Part shown: positions 7,808 to 15,138 of the stretch, one piece after another
How positions within the stretch are numbered: the first letter of the stretch is position 1
How the letters are laid out: each line of letters opens with the position of its first letter
From: Ruegeria marina
GTDB taxonomy: Bacteria > Pseudomonadota > Alphaproteobacteria > Rhodobacterales > Rhodobacteraceae
Assembly: GCF_900101475.1 (NCBI RefSeq)
Contig: NZ_FMZV01000026.1
Location: forward strand, 1 to 44,614
Direction: 5' to 3'
DNA length: 44,614 bases
The notes under the pieces: generated by a model
What the model was told of the DNA's origin: nothing
Seen by the model: only the letters and a program-made list of their open reading frames with translations
Databases searched by the model: none
Program-made: the position numbers and the translations under genes

Positions 7808-8971
7808 TCATGCAGTTTCAGGCGTTTCTATATGCTCACCCAGCAGTGGCGCGTGACACCGATCCTGTCTGAGAGCGCCGTCGCTGCGAAAACCAGGCAT
7901 AAGAGCCGTTGGTTCTTCGGGAACATTCAAGCCCGGGGTCTTGGGGTGCAACTCTGTCAAGAACTCGTGCAGATCGCGGACTCGTGCGGCTGCAACGCCC
8001 CCTGCGATGAGTGCATTTTCGAACTCGGCTGCTTCCAGTTTTCGAATTTCTGCTGACAATTCAGAGCCAAGTTCGGGGCTGGCAAGGTTGAACAAAAAAT
8101 CGGTGTTGGACAATCCGCCCGGCAGGTATGGCGGAAGTGCCAGGTCCGGTCGGCCCACGATGCTGCACAATGTTCGAAACTGACCCATTGTATTGGCGGC
8201 AATCGACACATGGCCATCAGCGGTTTCGAAGGTGCTCGCGCCCGGACTGCCAACAAACCCTCGATTGCCCACGCGGGGAGGTGCGGCGTTTGTCGCGATT
8301 GTCTGCGCATAGACGGTTGCCATCAGGAGCATCGCGCTGTCGACCATGGACACATCAATTTCGATGTCCGATGTATCGCCGTTGGCGCGGCGCAACAAAG
8401 CCGCCAGGATCGCAGTGGCTGCCGACATGCCAGTTGCCGTATCGACGACCGGGAAACCGACTTTGACAGGTGGGCCCTCTGAGCCCTGCATCGCCATCAT
8501 TCCTGTCGCGGCTTGTATGACATGGTCGTATGCCGGTAGGCGAGACAGCTCCCCGGTTTGCCCCCAGCCAGAGATTGAGCAATATATTACGTCAGGGCGA
8601 ACGCGCCGGATATCACTCGCAGACAAGCCGAGGCGCTTGGCGGCACCGGGTCTGAAGTTTTCCACGAACACGTGGCAGGACTTGGCCAACGCGAGCAGAT
8701 GATCCCGATCTTTTGCAGCTTTCAGGTCCAACACGACCGATTTCTTTCCGGCGTTCAGGGCACGGAATGCAGGTGGTACTCCGTTTTGGTCTGGTTGTGT
8801 GCGGATCGCACGCATGCCGTCGCCTTCCCCCGGACGTTCGACTTTGATCACCTCGGCCCCCATCATGCACAATTGATGCGTTGCCATCGGACCCGCGATC
8901 ACGTGGGTCAGATCAAGAATTCTCACGCCGTCAAGTGGCAAGTGCGAAGCGGGGGGAGTCCTGTTGGTCAT
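7808..8971 (-). CDS. Class III (CaiB/BaiF-type) acyl-CoA transferase
   Basis: A 387-residue cytoplasmic enzyme that moves CoA between carboxylic acids. The N-terminal Rossmann segment reads GVRILDLTHVIAGPMATHQL, followed by GAEVIKVERPGEGD and NAGKKSVVLDLK; the nucleophilic aspartate expected for the family is Asp149 in LPAYDHVIQAATG. Its start overlaps the stop of the upstream marR gene by four bases, so regulator and enzyme are co-transcribed, divergent from a tricarboxylate-type transporter. The context suggests activation of the imported carboxylate, as for itaconate- or succinate-CoA type transferases. No lyase partner is nearby, so the acid cannot be named. Confidence 0.88.
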   Translation of the reverse strand: MTNRTPPASHLPLDGVRILDLTHVIAGPMATHQLCMMGAEVIKVERPGEGDGMRAIRTQPDQNGVPPAFRALNAGKKSVVLDLKAAKDRDHLLALAKSCHVFVENFRPGAAKRLGLSASDIRRVRPDVIYCSISGWGQTGELSRLPAYDHVIQAATGMMAMQGSEGPPVKVGFPVVDTATGMSAATAILAALLRRANGDTSDIEIDVSMVDSAMLLMATVYAQTIATNAAPPRVGNRGFVGSPGASTFETADGHVSIAANTMGQFRTLCSIVGRPDLALPPYLPGGLSNTDFLFNLASPELGSELSAEIRKLEAAEFENALIAGGVAAARVRDLHEFLTELHPKTPGLNVPEEPTALMPGFRSDGALRQDRCHAPLLGEHIETPETA

Positions 8972-9459
8972 TCAATGAACCTCTGTAAATCCTCATCGAT
9001 TTCATCCATGCGCTTGTCCAGTTTGGCCAATAGCGCGTTTAACGTGTTCCGCTCCTCTTCGCTGAGAGCATCATGAACGGCGACACGGCGGCGGTGCATA
9101 CTTGGTCGCATCCGCTCATAGAGCACACTTCCCTCCTGGCTGAGTGTGAGCTTGCTGGCTCTGCGATCCTTGGGATCAGGCGTGCTTTGCAAAAGGCCTT
9201 TGCTCAGCATCGTTTTCACTGTTCGGCTGATCAAAGAGTCGTCGGATTGCAGATATCTTGCGATTTCGGCGGCTGTGCCGGGTCCATAGGTCGCCAAAAG
9301 CATCAAGACCCTCCACTCTGATAGCGGTGGGCCCGACAATTCCCGCAGAACTCTTGACGCCTGAGAGGCATGTCTTTGACTGAGCCGGGATATCTTGAAT
9401 GTCACAGATTCCTGAAGGGGCTCATTCGTGTCAAACGGTTTTGGGCGTTTTTGCTCCAT
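8968..9459 (-). CDS. MarR-family transcriptional regulator
   Basis: A 163-residue DNA-binding protein with a winged helix-turn-helix: LSEWRVLMLLATYGPGTAAEIARYL-like helices (seen as consecutive segments), the recognition helix around DDSLISRTVKTMLSKGLL, and the wing DPKDRRASKLTLS carrying the DxRxxxLxLT pattern. The start at 9459 has an AAGGA ribosome site; an in-frame start further upstream would run through the operator. It is the first gene of a two-gene operon with the CoA-transferase and probably represses itself and the divergent tctCBA operon through two palindromes at 9499-9531. The ligand may be the transported acid or its CoA ester. Confidence 0.9.
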   Translation of the reverse strand: MEQKRPKPFDTNEPLQESVTFKISRLSQRHASQASRVLRELSGPPLSEWRVLMLLATYGPGTAAEIARYLQSDDSLISRTVKTMLSKGLLQSTPDPKDRRASKLTLSQEGSVLYERMRPSMHRRRVAVHDALSEEERNTLNALLAKLDKRMDEIDEDLQRFIE

Positions 9460-9481
9460 GGGTAATCCTTCGTTTAAGTGA

Positions 9482-9531
9482 CTAATACGAACATTTACCG
9501 GACATGTCCAGTAAAAGGTTGACATGTCCGG
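9482..9531. promoter_or_regulatory. Twin MarR operator between divergent promoters
   Basis: Two palindromes with the core GACATGTC lie at 9501-9508 and 9521-9528, centres exactly 20 bp apart (two helical turns, same DNA face). The flanks make each nearly CGGACATGTCCG, and the pair is arranged as an inverted repeat. The leftward promoter is TGGACA/TATTAG on the minus strand (9510-9505 and 9487-9482, 17-base spacer), so palindrome 1 covers its -35 box. Palindrome 2 overlaps a plus-strand TTGACA (9519-9524), which would serve tctC although its -10 box is weak. Confidence 0.75.
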
Positions 9532-9578
9532 CTTATTGCTGCTACCGCTCCAACATGGAGATTTTGGGAGGAACTACC

Positions 9579-10529
9579 ATGAAAAAATTTCTCGCCTTTG
9601 GGGCAATTGCGCTTGGGTATTCCATAGCAGCAACGGCGAGCCTTGCTGAAGACTGGACTCCGCCGGGGCCAATCACGATGCACATTGCGTTCCCGCCTGG
9701 GGGCGGTTCCGACAGCCAGGCGCGGCTGATCGCGGAAGAGCTGGAAACCCGTTACGGGTGGACAATTACGCCGCAGAATACGCCCGGTAAAGCGGGCCTT
9801 ATCATGGCAAAGGAAATGCAGGGGGCCCCAGCGGATGGCACCGTCTTTGGCATTGGTATTTCAGAAGCCCTTGACTACGGAATGGCGGACGGGACCGCCG
9901 ACATGACGCCGGATGATGTCACGCCGATTGTGACCACAACGCTGGCTGAAGTTGCATTCGTCGTGCCCGCCTCGAAAGGTTGGAAAACCTTTGATGATTT
10001 TGTCGCTGCCGCCAAGGCCGGCGCGCCTTTGAGAGTTGGCGCCATTACGCCAAAAATCGCTGATGTGACCTATCTGATGGGCAAAGAAGCCGGCATCGAC
10101 ATGAACATCACGATGGTCAAAGGCGGGCGCGGGATGTTGAACGCGCTTTATGCTGGCGATCTTGACGCCGGATTTGTTGCCGGAGCGCATTCAAAGGGCG
10201 TCAAAGCTGGCGAACTGGTAGAGCTGGTCTCGGGCATGTCACGCAAGCTGAGCCTGACGCCGGATGCACCGTTGTTGGGTGATCTGGGCGTGCCGTACAA
10301 TCTTGATATCTATTTCATGTACTTTGGACCAAAGGGTATGGACGGCGCGGCGCAGGCGACGCTGGCACAATCGATTTCGGAAATCGTGCTGGACGAGAGC
10401 ACGAAGGCTGGCGCCCTGCTCAAAGCGAATTTCGGAGGAGGTGAGGCCATTTCGGGTGAGGAGCTCCAAGCCTTTATCGACAGCAGCTTTGCATCCGCCA
10501 AGGAACTGATGCAGGCGGCTTCCGAATAG
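9579..10529 (+). CDS. tctC: Tripartite tricarboxylate transporter substrate-binding protein (TctC/Bug family)
   Basis: A 316-residue periplasmic binding protein. A signal peptide covers about residues 1-23, ending SLA-ED. Bug/TctC landmarks are IAFPPGGGSDSQARLIAEEL (ligand-binding loop), TPGKAGLIMAKEM, and GAITPKIADVTYLMGKEAG. An excellent GGGAGG ribosome site precedes the ATG at 9579; an in-frame ATG at 9504 would begin inside the operator and is rejected. It delivers a carboxylate to the TctAB membrane complex encoded next. Divergent from marR and the CoA-transferase gene, and likely co-regulated with them. Confidence 0.88.
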   Translation: MKKFLAFGAIALGYSIAATASLAEDWTPPGPITMHIAFPPGGGSDSQARLIAEELETRYGWTITPQNTPGKAGLIMAKEMQGAPADGTVFGIGISEALDYGMADGTADMTPDDVTPIVTTTLAEVAFVVPASKGWKTFDDFVAAAKAGAPLRVGAITPKIADVTYLMGKEAGIDMNITMVKGGRGMLNALYAGDLDAGFVAGAHSKGVKAGELVELVSGMSRKLSLTPDAPLLGDLGVPYNLDIYFMYFGPKGMDGAAQATLAQSISEIVLDESTKAGALLKANFGGGEAISGEELQAFIDSSFASAKELMQAASE

Positions 10530-10592
10530 TTTTTGCCTCTGGGTCGCGCCTGCTTGCGTTGGCGCGACCAACAGCCTTGTGAGGAAGATCGG

Positions 10593-11147
10593 ATGTACCG
10601 ATTGAACATTTATATCGGAAGTGGCGCGGTGCTTTTTGCGCTTGTCGGCTTGTTCCTTTGGGTTCCTCAGGACACAGGCACGGGCCTGGTCGTTCAGGTT
10701 CGTCGGCAAGTCACCATCGGGGACGCATTTGCGCCGACCATCGCCTTTTCCCTGATGGCAATCGGCGGTGCGCTTCTGCTGATCGAACAGCGACAGCACA
10801 CGAGCATCAAGGTGCCCCTGGCGCCTTTCTTGCATACGGCTGCACTTGTCGCTGTCATCGCCTTTGGTCTTTTACTCATGCGGCATGCAGGCCCGGGCCT
10901 TCTGTTCGTTGCCGAAGGATTCGGCGGCACAGACACAGAGTACCGCCTGTTGCGAGAAACCTTCCCATGGAAATACATCGGTTATTTCCTTGGAGGTGTC
11001 ACAATGATTGGTGGAATGGCGTCTTTGTCCGCTGGACGCCTGCAGGCCCGCACCGCCCTGATTGCGGTCGCAGTGACAATGGGCTTGATTGCGCTGGTCG
11101 ATGTGCCATTCGATGATCTTTTGCTGCCGCCCAACGGTGATTATTGA
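10593..11147 (+). CDS. tctB: Tripartite tricarboxylate transporter small membrane subunit (TctB)
   Basis: A 184-residue membrane protein with four hydrophobic stretches (about 7-26, 49-66, 82-100 and 124-162, the last possibly two helices), as usual for TctB. Sequence identity in this family is low, so the call rests on size, topology and position between tctC and tctA. GAGGAAG precedes the ATG. The stop codon overlaps the tctA start (TGATG), indicating coupled translation. Confidence 0.8.
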   Translation: MYRLNIYIGSGAVLFALVGLFLWVPQDTGTGLVVQVRRQVTIGDAFAPTIAFSLMAIGGALLLIEQRQHTSIKVPLAPFLHTAALVAVIAFGLLLMRHAGPGLLFVAEGFGGTDTEYRLLRETFPWKYIGYFLGGVTMIGGMASLSAGRLQARTALIAVAVTMGLIALVDVPFDDLLLPPNGDY

Positions 11148-12745
11148 TGCAGCCGCTGGAGTACATCTTAGCCGGGATGCAGGCGGTCATTTTTGGCCCG
11201 GCCGCTTTCGAACTGCTCGGTGTTCCAATTCCACTGACGTTGGTAATGGTCTTTGCCGGCGTAGTCACAGGCATCTTGGTTGGCGCAACACCTGGTCTGG
11301 CCGGGCCGATGGCGATGGCGATCTCGCTTCCGATCCTTATTTCGTTCTTTGGATACAACGTCGAAGCCTTGCTGCCCGTTTTGGGGTTTCTGATCGGTAT
11401 CATGAAAGGCGCGACGCTCGGAGGGGCGGTTCCAGCCATTCTGTTCAACACACCCGGGACACCGGATGCCTATATGACCACATTGGATGGCTACCCTCTG
11501 ACGCAACGCGGCCAGTCTCGCAAGGCATTGAAGGTCGCACATCTGTCGTCTGTGTCTGGTGATACGTTTTCCGATATTGCGCTGTTCGTATGCGCGCCAT
11601 TCGTTGCCTTGATGGTCGAGCGGCATCTGGATTTTCCCGAGAAAACCGCGCTTCTGATCCTGTCGCTCAGCTTTATTGCGGCAGTTATCGGCGGCTCTCC
11701 CGGCAAGGGGCTGATTTCGGTCGCATTGGGATTGATTGCTGTTTTCATCGGCGGTGGCGAAGACTTCTACCCTCGCCTGTCTTTGGGAACCGACGCTTTG
11801 GCGGGCGGGTTTTCAATAATGACGGCAATTCTGGGGGTATTGATCGTCGGCGCGGTCCTGAAAGAATATGAAGACCTTTGGCACAGAAGCAATCTGTCTG
11901 GAGCGCGTGAACGGATTGTCGATCACGGGGACCAGCGCTTAACGCGCGCGGAAGTTCTGCGCATTGCTCCCTACATTGGCCAGTCATCACTCGTGGGCAC
12001 GATCATTGGTGCCCTTCCCGGCATTGGAACGACGCTGGCAGCGGCGCTTGGTTACCAGTTGGGACGGGCGCGCTATGTGCGCCGCCGCCCAGAAGGCGCG
12101 CCCGCCTTTGGGGAAGGGGCCATCGAGGGCGTGGCCGCGACCGAGGCGGCGAACAGTTCCGTCTCTGGATCGAACCTGATCCCGGTTCTTGGCTTGGGCA
12201 TCCCCGGCAATGCGGCGGCGGTGTTCATCATTCTCGCCACGGATTCCATCGGCGGGTTCACCCCTGGCCCTTCGGTCTTTCGCTTCAGTGAAAGCGTTGT
12301 GAACACTGAACTCGTTTTGGTTTTCGGATTGTTCACGGCGATGTTGTTTGCCAATCTCGTCAACTGGACGTTTGGCGGGGCGTTCATGCGGGCCGCAACA
12401 GTCATGGTACGGGTGCCCAAAAGAACCTTGCTGCCGGTGGTTTTGCTTCTGACCTTTACGGCTGTCTATGCCCAGGAACCAAGCATGGAGTCGCTCTGGT
12501 TTACCCTCGGCTTCGGAATATTGGGCTATCTGATGCGCAAGGTCGATATGTCCCCTCTGCCTTTCGTCATTGCGTTCGTTTTGGGAGGAAGCCTTGAAAA
12601 CAGCGCGCGGCAGGCATTCTCGGCCACGGGCGGAGATCCTTACTTCCTGTTTTCCAGCTGGATCTCGATCATTTTTCTGGCTGGGTCCGTGGTGACTGTT
12701 GTGCTCGCACTGCGGCAGAAACGGACCAACAGTACGCGGGCATAA
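11147..12745 (+). CDS. tctA: Tripartite tricarboxylate transporter large permease (TctA)
   Basis: A 532-residue polytopic permease with the two TctA signature repeats: GILVGATPGLAGPMAMAISLP plus GGAVPAILFNTPGTPDA in the N-terminal half, and GTIIGALPGIGTTLAAALGY plus GSNLIPVLGLGIPGNAAAV in the second half. About 11-12 hydrophobic helices are visible. It forms the channel of the secondary, cation-driven TTT transporter. The start at 11147 overlaps the tctB stop. The C-terminal end is intact; about 70 bases later a degenerate IS6-type element begins. Confidence 0.92.
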   Translation: MQPLEYILAGMQAVIFGPAAFELLGVPIPLTLVMVFAGVVTGILVGATPGLAGPMAMAISLPILISFFGYNVEALLPVLGFLIGIMKGATLGGAVPAILFNTPGTPDAYMTTLDGYPLTQRGQSRKALKVAHLSSVSGDTFSDIALFVCAPFVALMVERHLDFPEKTALLILSLSFIAAVIGGSPGKGLISVALGLIAVFIGGGEDFYPRLSLGTDALAGGFSIMTAILGVLIVGAVLKEYEDLWHRSNLSGARERIVDHGDQRLTRAEVLRIAPYIGQSSLVGTIIGALPGIGTTLAAALGYQLGRARYVRRRPEGAPAFGEGAIEGVAATEAANSSVSGSNLIPVLGLGIPGNAAAVFIILATDSIGGFTPGPSVFRFSESVVNTELVLVFGLFTAMLFANLVNWTFGGAFMRAATVMVRVPKRTLLPVVLLLTFTAVYAQEPSMESLWFTLGFGILGYLMRKVDMSPLPFVIAFVLGGSLENSARQAFSATGGDPYFLFSSWISIIFLAGSVVTVVLALRQKRTNSTRA

Positions 12746-12815
12746 CCATCGATGCCCATCTTGGGCCCGATACGGCAGGCGCCTTCAAATCCTCCGACAC
12801 TAACCATGCCACTAC

Positions 12816-13254
12816 GGAACTGTCCGAATTCAGAAAACTGACCGCATCTGATCATGGAGGACCCGATGTCACGGCGCAAGAACCCCTTTAAGCGGCACCG
12901 GTTTCCGCGCGAGATCATCCTGATGGCTGTGCGCTGGTACTGCCGATACCCCCTTTCGTGTCGCGATGTCCGGGATATGCTTGCTGAGCGAGGGGGACGG
13001 TCGACGCTTCAACGATCCATCGTTGGGTTCGCAAGTTCGGCCCCGAAATACGCAAGCGCTCCTATGGGGCGCATCGTTCCTGGCGAGGGCTTCAGTGGCA
13101 CGTCGATGAGACTTACGTCCGAGTTGGCGGACGGTGGTGTTATCTGTGGCGCGCTGTTGATCAGTTTGGCCAGCTTATTGATTTCAGGCTGACGGCGAAG
13201 CGAAACGCCAATGCAGCAAGGGCATTTCTACGGCAGGCGTCAGAAACTGTTGGG
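12816..13254 (+). pseudogene. IS6-family transposase remnant (frameshifted and truncated)
   Basis: The ATG at 12866 opens an N-terminus typical of IS6 transposases (MSRRKNPFKRHRFPREIIL, RWYCRYPLSCRDVRDMLAERG). One base is missing in the G-run near 12993-12996; reading the other frame afterwards restores TVDASTIHRWVRKFGPEIR, the catalytic WHVDETYVRVGGRW segment and LWRAVDQFGQLIDF. Homology stops at about 13254 (AFLRQASETV), losing the second Asp and the Glu of the DDE triad. The left inverted repeat is probably at ggaactgtccgaatt (12816-). The element is dead and cut off by the ISKra4 element to its right. Confidence 0.85.
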
Positions 13255-13273
13255 AGTGGGCGAAACCTGGGGG

Positions 13274-14631
13274 TTAGGCTTCGGTCCTGCGATATGCGCT
13301 GGTCAACTTTCCGTCGAGAACGGCGGCCCGCACGACAGCGACGCGATGGGCGCCTTTGGTGACCATCTCATGCGTCGGCGTTTTCCCATGCGTGTGTTGC
13401 CGATGTCGTCCACGCAGCCTTCTGCGCGGGACGAGGAGATCGGAAGACCATTGCGATATCGCCTCCCATAGTTGGTCAAGCTGTCCATATTGTTTGCCAG
13501 ATGGGTGTAGAGTTCCCGGCAACGCGCTTGAACACGCGCAGCGGCGTCGCGCACTCCAGGATCATCTTTACAGAGCCGCCCGCTGTCGGTCATCAGCCAT
13601 TGAACGTCTGTGGTGGCTGCTCGAACTTTTCCATGCCACAGATACCATCGCAGTCTCTCGGCGGGGCGTTCGAACAGCACAGGAATGCCCGGGAAATTCT
13701 TGGCTTCCAGCAGCCCCCTTACGGCGTTCTCAACATGCTTAACCCGCATCGAGATATGCCACCAATCAAGGATATGGCGAACCGAGCCGCCGACGGCGAG
13801 GCGCACAAGATTGGGCAAGGCAGGTTCTCCATCTGAAATCACGGTAACTGGGCTATTTCTGTCCCAGCCAATTTCTTGCAGGCCATGCCGTAGTTGCCTG
13901 AAAGGTGATCCAGCTGCCTGCGGCACAAGCCCGAAACATTGGCACATTTGCGAGCTCTCGATCTTGCCAACCACAACATCGAGATGTCGCTTCTGGTATT
14001 CCGGTCTACATCGAACATGCGCACCGTCCAAATAGACCGTCACCGGCACCGCACTCTTGTCTGTGGACGAGACGGCCGGTTCCACATACTCGCTGTCGCT
14101 GATGTCCCTGGCGATCTTGCCGAGGCGGTTACGCACCGAGGTGTTCGCCTGCTTGGCGCATGGCAGAAATATCTCCATGATACGCGCGGCTTCTCGAAAC
14201 GAATGTCGCGCCCCAAGCTCGGCTTGGAGGCGCTGCAATTCAGGTTTTGATCGGTCCGGGAAGAAACGGGCCAGCGGCGACAATGGTCCACCCAGGGTGA
14301 CCTCAGACTTGGCGTTGCAGGCGCAGCGGCGAATGCGTGGCACCTTGACTTGGAACCGGCCAAACAGAGTGTCCAGAACCCTGGGTCGATAGTCATGGAT
14401 CGCTCTGACCTTGTTGCAGTCAGGACAGACCCTACTCGCCTCCGAGATCTCCTCGACTTGGTCAAGAAGGATCGCTTGCTGCAATTGCCAAAGCATGGAT
14501 TTCGCATCTTCGAGCAGCAGTCCGAAGCCCTCCGGCTGTGTACTCCGAAAGGGGCGGGAAAAGCTTCCTACGCGCCGCGTCCTTGTGGTTCCGTTCTCAA
14601 ATGTCGTCTGGACGATGATCCGCACATCCAT
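13274..14631 (-). pseudogene. ISKra4-family transposase with a late frameshift
   Basis: The product starts MDVRIIVQTTFENG at 14631 and carries ISKra4-type features: a CPDC zinc-knuckle-like pair (SRVCPDCNKVRAIHDY), VKVPRIRRCACNA, VYLDGAHVRCR with the first catalytic Asp, VTVISDGEPALPN with the second, and DWWHISMRVKHVENAVRGLL. Near 13357 one G seems to be missing: the frame ends early at 13303 (KAPIASLSCGPPFSTES), whereas the next frame gives the expected family ending KGAHRVAVVRAAVLDGKLT to a stop at 13274. The lesion affects only the last 25 or so residues, so activity is uncertain. An upstream in-frame extension crosses into the neighbouring IS3 leader and is not used. Confidence 0.8.
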
Positions 14632-14651
14632 GGCAATTCCTCTGAACCGCG

Positions 14652-14900
14652 CCGGGTTTGCCGGAGGCTCCAACTCCTGAGTAGGATGGAGCATCATGAG
14701 CAAGACGACGAACAAGTATTCCCCCGAAGTGCGCGAACGAGCCGTTCGCCTGGTTCTGGACAATCCCGGGCAGCATGAGAGCCGCTGGTCGGCGATCCTG
14801 TCGATTTCCTCGAAGATTGGTTGCGCGCCGCAGACCCTGAACGAATGGGTCAAGAAGGCCGAGGTCGATCGCGGCGATCGCGCCGGTGTCACGACCGAGA
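14652..14900 (+). pseudogene. IS3-family OrfA remnant
   Basis: The ORF at 14696 encodes an IS3-type helix-turn-helix protein: NKYSPEVRERAVRLVLDNPG, SRWSAILSISSKIGCAPQTL and NEWVKKAEVDRGDRAGVTTEM. Homology ends at about 14900, before the leucine zipper and OrfB, and the frame then runs into unrelated sequence. The 40 bases before the ATG look like the usual IS3 leader; the left inverted repeat is probably lost to the ISKra4 element. The remnant abuts a piece of a sugar-kinase gene. Confidence 0.8.
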
Positions 14901-15048
14901 TGCCCCACCAAGTCGGGCGGCAAGATAGGCGCCATTGAAGCTGTCGCCAGCCCCGGTCGTGTCTACTGCAATCGCGGGGGCCACAGGACGAATGCTGACC
15001 TCACCGTCACACTCAAAAACGGTTGATTGTTGACGTGATCCGCATTTG
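14890..15048 (-). pseudogene. C-terminal fragment of a PfkB-family kinase (2-keto-3-deoxygluconate kinase type)
   Basis: Translation of the minus strand gives LYKCGSRQQSTVFECDGEVS, then IRPVAPAIAVDTTGAGDSFN and GAYLAARLGG. The DTTGAGDSFNGA motif is the PfkB signature 2 with the catalytic Asp, and KCG ahead of it matches the KxG strand of KDG kinases. No start, no N-terminal sugar-binding part and no stop are present: the 5' side ends where the backbone leader begins (about 15050) and the 3' side is cut by the IS3 remnant. KDG kinase phosphorylates 2-keto-3-deoxy sugar acids, the product type of the dehydratase encoded at 22.2-23.4 kb on the same strand. Confidence 0.75.
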
Positions 15049-15052
15049 TAGA

Positions 15053-15132
15053 GAGCCAGAGAAAGGGAAGCCCGGGTGCCGGGCTTGAAAGGATAGAGAG
15101 AGGCTCATCCGGGTCCGGCGCGACAAGGACCC
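15053..15132 (+). promoter_or_regulatory. Two-hairpin 5' leader of the ParB-like gene
   Basis: The leader opens with GAGCCAGAGAAAGGG (15053-15067), matching 14 of 15 bases at 27712-27726 before the methylase-helicase gene. Directly after it comes a perfect 8-bp stem AAGCCCGG/CCGGGCTT (15068-15075 with 15079-15086) closed by a three-base loop. A second stem GGGTCC/GGACCC (15111-15116 with 15127-15132) includes the AAGGA (15125-15129) that serves as ribosome site for the ATG at 15139. Structure could limit translation until the stem opens. Confidence 0.6.
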
Positions 15133-15138
15133 TGACCC

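Noticed and set aside
9504-9578. Earlier start for the TTT binding protein
   Set aside because: It would place coding sequence across the MarR operator and destroy the signal peptide at the mature start.
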